From Microlunatus sagamiharensis (lineage in GTDB: Bacteria; Actinomycetota; Actinomycetes; Propionibacteriales; Propionibacteriaceae): 64,000 nt of DNA. Under the pieces are notes generated by a model. It searched no databases, was not told the origin of the DNA, and was given only the letters and a program-made list of their open reading frames with translations. This document shows positions 17,124 to 25,181 of this stretch, piece after piece. A program made the position numbers and the translations under genes. How positions within the stretch are numbered: position 1 is the first letter of the stretch; each line of letters opens with the position of its first letter. The stretch lies in the NCBI RefSeq assembly GCF_900105785.1, contig NZ_LT629799.1, positions 2,666,001 through 2,730,000 on the forward strand, written 5' to 3'.

Positions 17124-17583
17124 GTGACGATGGCTGAGCGTCCCGACGAAGCCGCAATCGAGGAGTATCACGGGGCTTTCGCAATTCGGTGCCATGAGGG
17201 CACACTCGCGGCCGACGCCCCGCGAGCCGCTGGCGACCTTGTCTGGCTCTTCGAGGATCCGACCCAGTCCAACTTCCTAGTCGTTCAACACCGGAGGCCA
17301 GGGTGGGCCCTTCGCGGTCGCGATGAAGCTCCACGATGACGCCACATCGCGACCGGAGGCTGAGTGGGAGGAGGTGGCCGAGGTGTCTTTTCGCTGTACC
17401 GGGCCCCTCATCGCGTCCAGCCTCACTGACCCAGCACCTGAGGCATGGCTCGACTGCAAGCCGGGGTCGTATCGCCTCCGAGTTAGTGCACGCGGTCGGG
17501 ACGAGGGCCGTCGGCGGGACCGTGAGTGCGACTGGGTCGACTACCCCGTCGGGGCTTACCTGGTTGAGGCGTGGCCTGAGTAA
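17124..17583 (+). pseudogene. Frameshifted conserved hypothetical gene
   Basis: Two overlapping frames make one protein. The first (17124-17339) gives MTMAERPDEAAIEEYHGAFA up to about QSNFLVV. The second, open from 17281, gives SFNTGGQGGPFAVAMKLHDD and ends PVGAYLVEAWPE. The second part has the actinobacterial pattern of a SYRLRVSARGRDEGR strand followed by a short acidic stretch and a L.EAWP end. The join must lie near 17275-17290. Either the gene is broken or the sequence has an indel error. Function unknown; it is the only gene between repeat sites 5 and 6. Confidence 0.7.
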
Positions 17584-17640
17584 CCAGCGGCAAGAGGGCG
17601 TAATGGGGCACCAGGGCGCGGATGCGCTGGGCGTCCCTAA

Positions 17641-17668
17641 TGACCGCAAGCCGACCCTCCTACGAGAA
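17641..17668 (+). repeat. Island hairpin repeat site 6 (B unit)
   Basis: ACCGCAAGCCGACCCTCCTA followed by CGAGAACG. The stem is weaker than in the consensus, but the AAGCCGACC core and the CGAGAAC end are kept. Confidence 0.75.
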
Positions 17669-17689
17669 CGACTAGTTCCGCCCTGTCTG

Positions 17690-18105
17690 TCAGGTGACGA
17701 CTCCTCCGCCCACAGTCCACGTGGTCCAGAAGTCGGCGAGGCTGGCGGCGACGGCGCGCGCCTCGCCGTCGATCGGGTACCAGGCCAGCACTGTGGGGGT
17801 TCCGTCTCGGCGAAGGCAGAACGAAGTCCCGGCGCCGTCGGTGCCGAATGCGACGAGGCCCGCTGCCGACAGCTCGGTGCACCACGCCGATGGTGCCATT
17901 TCGACCAGCTCCTCGAGGGACCAGATCACCTGTAGCTGCGCGTCGTCGTCGCGCAGCCCATCCGTGCGAGGTAGAGGTCGCGTAGAGCGGTCGGTAGCGG
18001 CCACCCGAGCGCGGCTTCGGCCCGCTCGATGTCTTCTGCGTCGATGCCGGGACTGCGGGTGACGCCGGGCGTCGGGGCCAACTCGTCCCAGGGCTTCGAT
18101 TGCAC
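17690..18105 (-). pseudogene. Frameshifted SMI1/KNR4 (SUKH) family gene
   Basis: Translation from GTG 18105 gives VQSKPWDELAPTPGVTRSPG and then IDAEDIERAEAALGWPLPTA and LRDLYLAR, the classic SUKH N-terminus. After a shift near 17960-17970 the next frame continues DGLRDDDAQLQVIWSLEELV and then AFGTDGAGTSFCLRRDGTP and ends WTVGGGVVT. SUKH proteins commonly serve as immunity proteins against polymorphic nuclease toxins. The gene appears disrupted, or the sequence has an indel error there. It is the only gene between repeat sites 6 and 7. Confidence 0.75.
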
Positions 18106-18177
18106 GGCTTCATCATCTGCGGGTACAAGCGGAGAACCCTTATGGCCACGCGGCAGGCCTCAACTGTTGCCGTCCGC

Positions 18178-18207
18178 GTGCCCTAACCCGACCCTTGTGC
18201 GGAGCAC
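18178..18207 (+). repeat. Island hairpin repeat site 7 (degenerate B unit)
   Basis: CTAACCCGACCCTTGTGCGG is bounded by GTGC (18178-18181) and GCAC (18204-18207). It resembles site 10 (GTTGTGCGGAGC versus CTTGTGCGGAGC) and is probably a diverged copy. Confidence 0.55.
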
Positions 18208-18265
18208 GCTACCCACCGCTGTGTCTGCGCTCACGTAGCACCGTGGAGACGGCGGCTGGTCTAGT

Positions 18266-19237
18266 TCAAGGGAACAGGACGATCAGGAAGGCGAGCAAGG
18301 CGACGAAGGCCAGGAAGAAGATTCCGAGCCCGAGGGCCCCTGGCCTGCGCTGACGTTCCGTGCCAATCCGCCCATCGAGCAGAGTGAGGGCAGGCGGGCT
18401 GTAGTGCAGAACCGTGCGGTCACCGGGCGAGACCGTGATCGTCGTCGACGCGCGGCCGTGGTCAGTCAGGTACTCGATCCAGACGCTGACTCGGATGGCG
18501 CCAGCGGGCACAAGGTATCGGTTAGCCCCCCACTCCGAGGGCACGAGTTGGCCGTTGACCCGGACCATGGTTGAACTGGCGTTCGTCCCGCCGCCCCAGG
18601 GCTTGCGGATCTGTAGTTCCAGGACCGCACGGTCGGAGCTCGCGAGGCCGCGTAGGGGTTCGTCCTCGACGAGCCGGTGGACCCCGTGCGTCGGAGGTGA
18701 AGGCAGGTCGACGTGGCTGCGGAGGTCGTGCAGATGCCGCGTCCACGTACGGTCGCGCCGCAGAAGCAGACCCGCCAGCCCGGCCAGCAGGGCTGATTCT
18801 CCCCACCACCATGGCGACGACACAGCGCCGGCCACCGCGCACCCGGCCGCCAAGCCCGCGAAGACGAGTCCGGTGGCCTGCTTGCTGGTGCCACGGGCCG
18901 CTGCCCACTGCTCGGCCAGTCGGCGCGCTTCGACTCTCACAACCGGGTCCGCCGGCAGCGGCCCGGACCGGGCCGCCACCATCACCTGGTCGCGCTGAGC
19001 GCCCGTCAGAGCCGACGGCAGCAGGTCCTTGGTCCGTCTACGCGCCTTTCGTGTTGCGAGCGTGGTCATGATGCCGACGCCGACACCTGCCCCGACCCCG
19101 CCGTACCCGCCGTGCACGTACTCGGCGAAGCGTGTTTCAGCCAGAGCTTGAAACAGGAAGTAGGCGAACGCCACCATGAGGACGGTCGTCACCAGCGTCG
19201 GCAGGACGACGGACCTGAAGGTTCCTTCTCCCGTCAC
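18266..19237 (-). CDS. Multi-pass hypothetical membrane protein with beta-sandwich-like domain
   Basis: About 323 residues from GTG 19237. The N-terminal helix is VVLPTLVTTVLMVAFAYFLF, then a Gly-rich hydrophobic stretch, a pair of helices in the middle (TGLVFAGLAAGCAVAGAVSS, ALLAGLAGLLLRR) and a last helix IFFLAFVALLAFLIVLF. Between the last two lies a soluble region (MVRVNGQLVPSEW, YLVPAGAIRVSVWIEYL, TTITVSPGDRTVLHYSPPAL) that looks like a small beta-sandwich. The gene at 26019-26567 carries a similar strand pattern. Function unknown. It is the sole gene between repeat sites 7 and 8. Confidence 0.65.
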   Translation of the reverse strand: MTGEGTFRSVVLPTLVTTVLMVAFAYFLFQALAETRFAEYVHGGYGGVGAGVGVGIMTTLATRKARRRTKDLLPSALTGAQRDQVMVAARSGPLPADPVVRVEARRLAEQWAAARGTSKQATGLVFAGLAAGCAVAGAVSSPWWWGESALLAGLAGLLLRRDRTWTRHLHDLRSHVDLPSPPTHGVHRLVEDEPLRGLASSDRAVLELQIRKPWGGGTNASSTMVRVNGQLVPSEWGANRYLVPAGAIRVSVWIEYLTDHGRASTTITVSPGDRTVLHYSPPALTLLDGRIGTERQRRPGALGLGIFFLAFVALLAFLIVLFP

Positions 19238-19381
19238 GGCGCCATGTTGGACGATTCGGGGGCTGCACGTGCCGAAACGGGAGGACTCGCCCGTTCTCGT
19301 TTCGCCTCCCTCACAAGCAGCCTCCGCGCAGGACACCGCAAGCACGCACGCTGGCGGTCGTTGAGCGCCGCAGCAACGTGT

Positions 19382-19444
19382 GCCCGTAAGCCGTCCGTCC
19401 TACGGGCGCGAACATCGCCGTTAGCCGACCGTCTTGCGAGTCGG
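19382..19444 (+). repeat. Island hairpin repeat site 8 (A + B units)
   Basis: The A unit has a perfect 6-bp stem, CCCGTA (19383-19388) / TACGGG (19401-19406), around the 12-nt loop AGCCGTCCGTCC. The B unit core AGCCGACCGTCT begins at 19423, exactly 34 nt after the A core. Confidence 0.85.
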
Positions 19445-19548
19445 AACCCGGCCAACCCTTGAGAGCGATGAGGCCCTCGAACGTACTTGCGCCGAGGACG
19501 ACAACGGAGGAGTCGGCACGGCCGACGCGGACCCCCCGATACTGAGTC

Positions 19549-20292
19549 ATGGACGACGGCCAGGTTGCGCGGTTCCGCGGCCAGTTGGCCTTCCTGCTCG
19601 TCTTGACACTGCTCGTCATCACGGGGCTCTTCGTGGGCGACCACGCACTACGTCAGCGGCAAGACCAGAACCGAGAAGAGCGCAGCTCGACCTCGCCTCC
19701 CAGCAGCACGCCGCTCATCCCCTTAAGACGTTCGTCGGTGGTAGCGGCCTCCATCGACCGGGGCGCTCTCAGCCGCAAGCAGGCAGTCACTGCGGCGCAG
19801 AACTGCCTTCGTGGAGCCGACAGGACGACCCGCCCGACGACGATCCACCTCGCGCGTCGAACTACCACGCATCGTGTCGTCATCTTCACCGCGGAAGACC
19901 ACATCGCTTACGTCTGCGCAGGGAACGACCTGAAGCTCTACGACGGGCCCAACCCGCCCTACATCGACGACGAACACCGCCGCGAGCCGGCGGACCGGCT
20001 CTACGGCTTCACCATCTCCGCCAGCACCTCCACCTCGGGCAACGTCACAGCTGTCACCAGTGCGGCCTACCGCACTGAGCCCGAAGTCGCCACCATCCAG
20101 CTCCGGCTCACACGAGGAGCTCAGACCGGTCCCTGGTACCCGGCTGCCCTGCACGACGGGTACGCGTTCGCTGAAGCTCGCCTCGACTTCGAGCTCGGCT
20201 CAGGCGACCCGGCTCCCTTGGACCTCGATGTCGAAGACCGCGCACTCGACCAGAATGGCCAGCCCCTCTCCATCCTCCGGGTCCGCGGCTGA
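19549..20292 (+). CDS. Hypothetical membrane-anchored protein
   Basis: A 247-residue protein with one N-terminal helix (LAFLLVLTLLVITGLFVGD), then a Ser/Thr/Pro linker and an extracytoplasmic domain of alternating strands (HRVVIFTAEDHIAYVCAGND, LYGFTISASTSTSGNVTAV, TIQLRLTRGAQTGPWYPAA). A GATACT -10-like box 5 nt before the ATG suggests a leaderless transcript. No family recognised. It fills the interval between repeat sites 8 and 9. Confidence 0.65.
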   Translation: MDDGQVARFRGQLAFLLVLTLLVITGLFVGDHALRQRQDQNREERSSTSPPSSTPLIPLRRSSVVAASIDRGALSRKQAVTAAQNCLRGADRTTRPTTIHLARRTTTHRVVIFTAEDHIAYVCAGNDLKLYDGPNPPYIDDEHRREPADRLYGFTISASTSTSGNVTAVTSAAYRTEPEVATIQLRLTRGAQTGPWYPAALHDGYAFAEARLDFELGSGDPAPLDLDVEDRALDQNGQPLSILRVRG

Positions 20293-20345
20293 ATCGGCCT
20301 CACGCTCAAGAAGCAGCGAGTTCTCCTTTACCGCGCTAGAGATGC

Positions 20346-20376
20346 CCTGTCCGGAAGCCGACCGTCTTACGGACAC
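20346..20376 (+). repeat. Island hairpin repeat site 9 (B unit)
   Basis: The stem is TGTCCG (20348-20353) / CGGACA (20370-20375), 6 bp, around the loop GAAGCCGACCGTCTTA. The stem sequence differs completely from site 2 while the loop is kept. Confidence 0.85.
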
Positions 20377-20435
20377 GACCCGGCCGGGCCCATACAGACC
20401 TAGCGATGTGGGCCCACCCGGAGGATTCTGAGGGC

Positions 20436-20582
20436 ATGAGTCGCCTGACGATGCGCCGTCAGCTCTACGCCGCTCGCGCTCGATGGGGCAGCTTGGCACT
20501 TGTACAGCGGTGGCGAGCACGACCACCGCGACCGGCGAGTCAGAAGCGTCAGGCCCGATATCGGGACCTCTGGACGGACTAG
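20436..20582 (+). CDS. Small basic protein, 48 residues
   Basis: The ATG at 20436 is preceded by GGAGG (20420-20424). The product opens MSRLTMRRQLYAARARWGSL and ends RQARYRDLWTD, very rich in Arg. It is the only frame of note between repeat sites 9 and 10 and ends 9 bp before site 10. Its position, matching the one-gene-per-interval pattern, is the main reason to call it. It may be non-coding. Confidence 0.4.
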   Translation: MSRLTMRRQLYAARARWGSLALVQRWRARPPRPASQKRQARYRDLWTD

Positions 20583-20590
20583 GTCGGCTG

Positions 20591-20620
20591 TCACCGCAAG
20601 GCGACCGTTGTGCGGAGCTC
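20591..20620 (+). repeat. Island hairpin repeat site 10 (B unit)
   Basis: A perfect 5-bp stem CCGCA (20594-20598) / TGCGG (20611-20615) encloses the 12-nt loop AGGCGACCGTTG. Confidence 0.8.
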
Positions 20621-20685
20621 GAACCGACGGGCTTGCGGAGCACGGAGATCGCCCTCGTGCGCCGCCCAAGTGGGATGCTCTGATC

Positions 20686-21207
20686 GTGCCCGAGGGTCCG
20701 CAAGAGGAAGAGGCTGTTCGCGACTTCGCTCGATGGAAGCACCGGCCACGTGCAGCAGCGCCAGCGGAGCCCGCCGAGAGTCCGCAGGTCGCCTACGCCG
20801 AACTCATGAAGACAGCGTTCGCACCATTTTTGCGGGAGCGCGGCTTTCGCGGGTCCTCAGGTCGATTTGAACTACCTTCGGACACCCACTGGGCACAGCT
20901 CGGTTTCCAGAAGTCGGCCTACAGCGACCGTGCCGAGCTTCGGTTCACGATCAACCTCTCCGTCATCTCCCGGAACGAGTGGGCACAGCAACTTCAAGCA
21001 AACCCCCACCTGGGCGCTCGTCCGACACCAACCATCTCCTACGGCTCATGGGCAGACCAGACGAGAATTGGCATGCTGATCCCCCCACCGGGGGACAAGT
21101 GGTGGCGCATCATCGGCGGCTCCAACGTCACCCCCGTTCGTGACGACGTGCTGACCGATCTCGACGCCTACGCGATCCCTTGGATAGTGGCTCAGGCTGC
21201 TAGTTGA
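20686..21207 (+). CDS. DUF4304 family protein
   Basis: A 173-residue protein from GTG 20686. The recognisable part runs from YAELMKTAFAPFLRERGFRG through FELPSDTHWAQLGFQKSAYS, ELRFTINLSVIS and ends DLDAYAIPWIVAQ, the usual DUF4304 order (helix, two-stranded core, FTINLSV strand, C-terminal helix). DUF4304 genes are frequent among small accessory proteins and have been placed with immunity-type proteins by context; a direct role here is inference. It is the only gene between sites 10 and 11. Confidence 0.75.
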   Translation: MPEGPQEEEAVRDFARWKHRPRAAAPAEPAESPQVAYAELMKTAFAPFLRERGFRGSSGRFELPSDTHWAQLGFQKSAYSDRAELRFTINLSVISRNEWAQQLQANPHLGARPTPTISYGSWADQTRIGMLIPPPGDKWWRIIGGSNVTPVRDDVLTDLDAYAIPWIVAQAAS

Positions 21208-21301
21208 GAACCTGCGCAGCAGGAGGGTCACCGCAGGTGTCGCTCAGCCATCCATCTCGACGCGTAGAAACTCACTTCCCGAACCGGCAGAGTTCCTGTG
21301 T

Positions 21302-21367
21302 CGTGCCGTAGGCCGTCGTTCTACGGGCGCTGGTCGTGCCGCAAGCCGACCGTCCCCCGAGACGGCA
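21302..21367 (+). repeat. Island hairpin repeat site 11 (A + B units)
   Basis: The A stem is CCGTAG (21306-21311) / CTACGG (21321-21326). The B core starts 34 nt after the A core and is followed by CCGTC (21350-21354) / GACGG (21361-21365). Confidence 0.85.
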
Positions 21368-21397
21368 GAGACCAACGAGTCGCTACCCTCCCCTGTC

Positions 21398-21832
21398 GTG
21401 ATCAACGAGCCATTCCCTGTTGTAACCGATCCGATCCGGCTTCCGCTGTACGGCGCGAGCCCCGCGCAGGCGTTTCGACGGTTCTGGCGCAAGTACGTCA
21501 CGTTCTCCGGCCGCGCGAGCCGCAGCGAGTACTGGTGGTGGGTCCTGATCGCCTTCGCCGTCAGCGTGGTGTTCCAGCTCATCGGCGTCGCCCAGACCGG
21601 CAGCTTCGCCCTGGGAGAGCGACGCACCGACGACGTCGGCGACATCCTCTCCTCGCTGTGGGGCCTCGCCGTCGCCATCCCGACCCTCGCCCTCAGCTGG
21701 CGCCGCCTGCACGACACCAACCGCAGCGGCCTGTGGATCCTGATCGGATTGCTACCCGTGATCGGATGGATCATCCTGCTGGTCTTCTACCTCTCCAGGC
21801 CCAAACCAGAAGGCGCCCGCTTCGACCGCTGA
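21398..21832 (+). CDS. DUF805 membrane protein
   Basis: A 144-residue inner-membrane protein with the DUF805 signature: FWRKYVTFSGRASRSEYWWW, then transmembrane helices VLIAFAVSVVFQLIGV and LWGLAVAIPTLALSWRRLHD, and the end SGLWILIGLLPVIGWIILLV. The GTG start lies 8 nt after a TACCCT box (21384-21389), so it is probably leaderless. Function unknown. It is the only gene between sites 11 and 12. Confidence 0.85.
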   Translation: MINEPFPVVTDPIRLPLYGASPAQAFRRFWRKYVTFSGRASRSEYWWWVLIAFAVSVVFQLIGVAQTGSFALGERRTDDVGDILSSLWGLAVAIPTLALSWRRLHDTNRSGLWILIGLLPVIGWIILLVFYLSRPKPEGARFDR

Positions 21833-21946
21833 ACCTCACAAGTCGAGCGGCGACGCCTCGGTGGGCCTCCTCGAAGATCGCGCAGCGCGAGCAAACCTGG
21901 AAGGCGTCAGAGCCGGTCGATCCCGAAGCCAGCCCGTCGTCGAATA

Positions 21947-21990
21947 TCGACCGTCGAGCGCAGCTCGCAAGCCGACCCTTTTGCAGGAGG
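21947..21990 (+). repeat. Island hairpin repeat site 12 (A' + B units)
   Basis: GACCGTCGAGCGCAGCTCGC is shared with site 1 and precedes the B core AAGCCGACCCTTTTGCAGGA. The B core is divergent at its 3' end. Confidence 0.7.
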
Positions 21991-22064
21991 CCGTACAGAG
22001 CGACCGCTGCTCGTCATGGCCGACTCTTCGGCGCCGGCTTGCGGGCCTCCCTTACCTTCGAGGT

Positions 22065-22268
22065 GTGCCCAGTCCTGCGGCCCGACGGCCGTACCACCTG
22101 ACGGACGCGTTCCCGGGCTACGCGTTGGTCTGTCTAGTCGCCGCCCTGGTTTGGCTGCTTACCGATCACTCGTTCGTAGTTGGCGCGCTCCTCTTGGCTA
22201 TCGCCGTTGGATGGTTCGTGGCTTGGCGTGCAACCCGGGGTCGCAGAAGGCGGAGTACGAGTTCTTAG
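22065..22268 (+). CDS. Small two-helix membrane protein
   Basis: A 67-residue protein from GTG 22065. It has two helices (GYALVCLVAALVWLLTDH and FVVGALLLAIAVGWFVAWRA) and a basic tail (TRGRRRRSTSS). The frame is open further upstream, but that part overlaps repeat site 12 and lacks conservation signs. It resembles the 9695 gene in size and topology. Function unknown. Confidence 0.65.
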   Translation: MPSPAARRPYHLTDAFPGYALVCLVAALVWLLTDHSFVVGALLLAIAVGWFVAWRATRGRRRRSTSS

Positions 22269-22321
22269 CTCGGTTGGGCTCGCCGACGGCCCTGGCCGAG
22301 GTAGTCAGGAGTCATCCCCCG

Positions 22322-22384
22322 GTGCCGCGAGCCCTCCGTCCTGGGGGCGCCCTCGTCGCCGTTAGCCGACCGTCTTGCGGCACA
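22322..22384 (+). repeat. Island hairpin repeat site 13 (A + B units)
   Basis: The A unit CCGCGAGCCCTCCGTCCTGG is degenerate. The B unit GTTAGCCGACCGTCTTGCGG starts 34 nt after the A core and is framed by GCCG/CGGC. Confidence 0.8.
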
Positions 22385-22393
22385 CCCGACGGC

Positions 22394-22741
22394 TCAATCG
22401 ATCTCCAGCAACATCTCGTCGAACCAGACATCCTCGTAGTCAGGCGCCACTAGGAAGCGCCAGCCCGGCGGTAGCGCCAGGTATGGCATCGCCGCGGGGC
22501 ACCAGTCGCTGAGGTGCTCGTGGTGAAGAGGCCGGAAGAAGTCCGGATCCTCCGAGAATTGTTCGCCGGCCCACAGGTACCAACCGCTGGTCCCATTCTC
22601 AGGGCGGTGCCTCAACCCGTTCAGCGGCAACAGAGCGGTCCTGATGTTGCTAGCGACACCCACGGTCTCGGAGGGAGTAAGTGCTAGAGGTAGGACGGCG
22701 AACCGCTGTGCAACTTGGAGCTGCTCCGTGGTCGGTAACAC
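22394..22741 (-). CDS. Conserved hypothetical protein, possible immunity protein
   Basis: About 115 residues from GTG 22741. The C-terminal half has a strongly patterned sequence: [20 protein letters not shown], then [35 protein letters not shown] and FDEMLLEI. Small proteins of this pattern recur in bacterial accessory loci and look like immunity proteins, but I cannot name the family. Repeat site 14 lies inside the longer upstream frame, which supports the internal start. The stop is 10 bp from site 13. Confidence 0.6.
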   Translation of the reverse strand: MLPTTEQLQVAQRFAVLPLALTPSETVGVASNIRTALLPLNGLRHRPENGTSGWYLWAGEQFSEDPDFFRPLHHEHLSDWCPAAMPYLALPPGWRFLVAPDYEDVWFDEMLLEID

Positions 22742-22799
22742 CCGTGTAGGAAAGCACGCGGATCCCGAACCCGGGCCGGGGGCTAGGACCGGACTGCGC

Positions 22800-22856
22800 A
22801 CCGTAAGTTGGACGTCCTGCAAGCGCCCGCAAGACGACGGTCTAGCGAGAGCGCGG
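22800..22856 (+). repeat. Island hairpin repeat site 14 (A + B units)
   Basis: The A unit CCGTAAGTTGGACGTCCTGC and the B unit CGCAAGACGACGGTCTAGCG are both diverged. Core spacing is 26 nt instead of 34. Confidence 0.65.
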
Positions 22857-22941
22857 GCCGACGCTGTGGCTCGCACGGGTGAGCTGCGCTCCCGGCGGTG
22901 GAGCTCGGACGTTGCTACTGACGCGGGGCGCCGAAGGTGTG

Positions 22942-23676
22942 ATGATCCGATTCGTGAAAGATTCCTTCGTGGTGGCGACGGACGGGTTGACGAAGCGATT
23001 CGCGTCCGGTGGTGGGGTCGACGGTCTCGACCTTCGAGTCCGGCCGGGGCGGGTGTACGCCTTGCTGGGTCCGAATGGTGCGGGGAAGTCGACCACGCTG
23101 AAGCTGCTGCTCGGGCTCCTGGTTCCCGACGCCGGACGGGTCTTGATGTGGGGGCGGCCGTGGCAGCGCGGGGTGCTGGCGCGGGCGGGGGCGAGCATCG
23201 ACGGGCCGGCGCTGTATCCGCACCTGTCGGCGGTACGGAACCTCGAGGTGCATGCCCGGCTGCTGTCGCTGCCTCCCGGACGCATACGTCGGGTGTTGGA
23301 GGAGGTGGGCCTGACGGGGACGGGTCGGCAGCGGGTCCGGACGTTCAGTACCGGGATGCGGGGCCGGCTCGCGCTCGCGGTCGCGCTGTTGGGCGACCCG
23401 GAGCTGTTGGTCCTCGATGAGCCGCAGAACGGTCTCGACCCCGAGGGTGTGGTGGCGCTGCGCGCGCTGATCCGCAGCTTCGCAGCAGCGGGCCGGACGG
23501 TGATCGTGAGCAGTCACCTGCTCGGCGAGGTGGTGCAGCTGGCCGACGACGTCGGTGTCCTGGTCGACGGGCGGCTGCGCTACCAGGGTGAGCTGGCCGC
23601 GCTGGCGCCGGACGGGGACCTCGAGCGCGCCTACTTCACCTTGACCACTCCTGCCGCGCAGGGGCGGGTCGCGTGA
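22942..23676 (+). CDS. ABC transporter ATP-binding protein (multidrug/bacteriocin-export type)
   Basis: A 244-residue ATPase. Walker A is [11 protein letters not shown], the signature region is [19 protein letters not shown], Walker B is [15 protein letters not shown] and the switch histidine is in [11 protein letters not shown]. The GMRGRL signature and the short C-terminus fit the DrrA/BcrA/lantibiotic-immunity type. ATG 22942 is preferred. It overlaps the permease start by 4 bp (GTGA). It supplies energy for the membrane partner encoded next. Confidence 0.85.
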   Translation: MIRFVKDSFVVATDGLTKRFASGGGVDGLDLRVRPGRVYALLGPNGAGKSTTLKLLLGLLVPDAGRVLMWGRPWQRGVLARAGASIDGPALYPHLSAVRNLEVHARLLSLPPGRIRRVLEEVGLTGTGRQRVRTFSTGMRGRLALAVALLGDPELLVLDEPQNGLDPEGVVALRALIRSFAAAGRTVIVSSHLLGEVVQLADDVGVLVDGRLRYQGELAALAPDGDLERAYFTLTTPAAQGRVA

Positions 23677-25181
23677 GCACGACGACTAGACCGCGGTCGC
23701 CGCTGGTGGGGGTGCCGGCGGCGGTCGGGGCGGAGCGGCGCCGTTGGCCGGGCAGTGCGGCGGCAAGGTTGCCGCTGCTCGGGCTGGTCGCGGCGGGGCT
23801 GCAGGGGCTGCTGTACCTGGCTGGGTCGACGCGGCACGGGTGGGCGGCGTTGACGGCGTGGCAGATCTTGTGGGTGTCGTTCCTGGGACCGGTCGGCATC
23901 GGTCTGCTCGCCGGATTGCTCGGGCGTCGCGAGACCACGGCTCGTGGCGGTGGGGCGTGGTGGCGTCCGGTGACCGGTCGGCGGGCGCACCTCGCGGGCT
24001 TCGTCGTCCTTGCCGGGTATGCACTGGTGATGCAGCTGGCGGTGCTTCTGGCCGCTGTGCCGTTCGGGTGGGTCGGCGATTTGAGCTTCCCTGGGCCGGT
24101 CGGGCATCTGCTGCTGGTCGCCGCCGCGCTGTGGGTCTCAACCCTCGCGCTGCTCGCTGTCGCTCATCAGGTCGCGCTGCGGGCCGGCCTGCTCGCCGCG
24201 ACAGGTTTTGGGCTGGTGTGGGCGCTCGCGGGGACGTTCACCGCGGAGACGTCTGGGTGGTGGTGGCAGCCGTGGGCTTGGACCGTGCGTGCGATGCTGC
24301 CGTTGACCGGGACGCACGCGAACGGTGTCCCGCTGGAACCCGGTAGCCCGCTCGTCGGCGCCAGCATCTGGCCGGCTCTGCTGGCCACCGCCCTGCTCGC
24401 CGCTGGTGTCACCGCGATCGGGAGCCGACCCTGGCGGCGCGCTCGCCTGCTGCGCCGCTCAGCGGCTGGCCACGCTGCACACGCGACTGCTGCACGTCCG
24501 GTCCGGCTGCCCCGCCGGTGGCGGGTGACTGGTCCGGTCGCCGCGTTGGTCGTCGGTCTGCGGGGGACCTCGATCGCGCCGCTGCTGCTGGTTGCTGCGG
24601 GGACGGTGCCGCTCGGGTTGTGGTTGTGGGCCGACCCGACCACGACGACGCAGCTGGTCGCGCTGCTGCTGATGCCGGTCGGTACGACGCTGCTGCCCGT
24701 GCTGACCTGGCAGGCCGTCGCCCCGGCCTGGCGAGCACTCGGCGCCAGACCCCTCCCACCCGCTGCTCTGAGCGCGCGGCTCGCCCTGGTGAACGCGGGC
24801 GCAGTCGTGGTGTTCGGCGCCTGGTGCGGCCTGCTGCTCGGCGCCGCGGGCCTGGGGTGGTCCGATGCCGCCGAGCTCACGGCGCTGCTCGCCGTGACCG
24901 GGACGGCGCTGACGTGGTGGCACCTGTGGCTCGCGGTCCGCTGGCACATCGCGGTCGCGCTCGCCGCCGGCGCGGTCGGGACGTTGCTCGCGCTGGTGGT
25001 CGGCGGCACCGGGCTGGCGACCCAGTTGTGGATCGTGGTGCCCTGGGCGTGGGCCGAGACCGGCACGGCCAGCCCCGCCCGGCTGGTCGTCTGTCTGGGA
25101 CTCAGCGTCGGGGCGAGCGCGCTCCTGTTCCTCGCCTGCCGACCCGCCGGCATCCGGGCAGCGGCAGCGACTGCACCGTGA
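23673..25181 (+). CDS. ABC transporter permease-like membrane protein
   Basis: A 502-residue protein with about a dozen hydrophobic segments, for example AARLPLLGLVAAGLQGLLYL, LLLVAAALWVSTLALLAVAH, WPALLATALLAAGVTAIG and LLVAAGTVPLGLWLWA. The sequence seems to contain two similar membrane halves, and short stretches such as TWQILWVSFLGPVGIGLLAG and AETSGWWWQPWAWTVRAMLP fit ABC-2-type lantibiotic-immunity permeases. It is coupled to the ATPase (4-bp overlap) and to the following gene (4-bp overlap). The exported substrate is unknown; bacteriocin or drug defence is a guess. Confidence 0.75.
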   Translation: MSTTTRPRSPLVGVPAAVGAERRRWPGSAAARLPLLGLVAAGLQGLLYLAGSTRHGWAALTAWQILWVSFLGPVGIGLLAGLLGRRETTARGGGAWWRPVTGRRAHLAGFVVLAGYALVMQLAVLLAAVPFGWVGDLSFPGPVGHLLLVAAALWVSTLALLAVAHQVALRAGLLAATGFGLVWALAGTFTAETSGWWWQPWAWTVRAMLPLTGTHANGVPLEPGSPLVGASIWPALLATALLAAGVTAIGSRPWRRARLLRRSAAGHAAHATAARPVRLPRRWRVTGPVAALVVGLRGTSIAPLLLVAAGTVPLGLWLWADPTTTTQLVALLLMPVGTTLLPVLTWQAVAPAWRALGARPLPPAALSARLALVNAGAVVVFGAWCGLLLGAAGLGWSDAAELTALLAVTGTALTWWHLWLAVRWHIAVALAAGAVGTLLALVVGGTGLATQLWIVVPWAWAETGTASPARLVVCLGLSVGASALLFLACRPAGIRAAAATAP

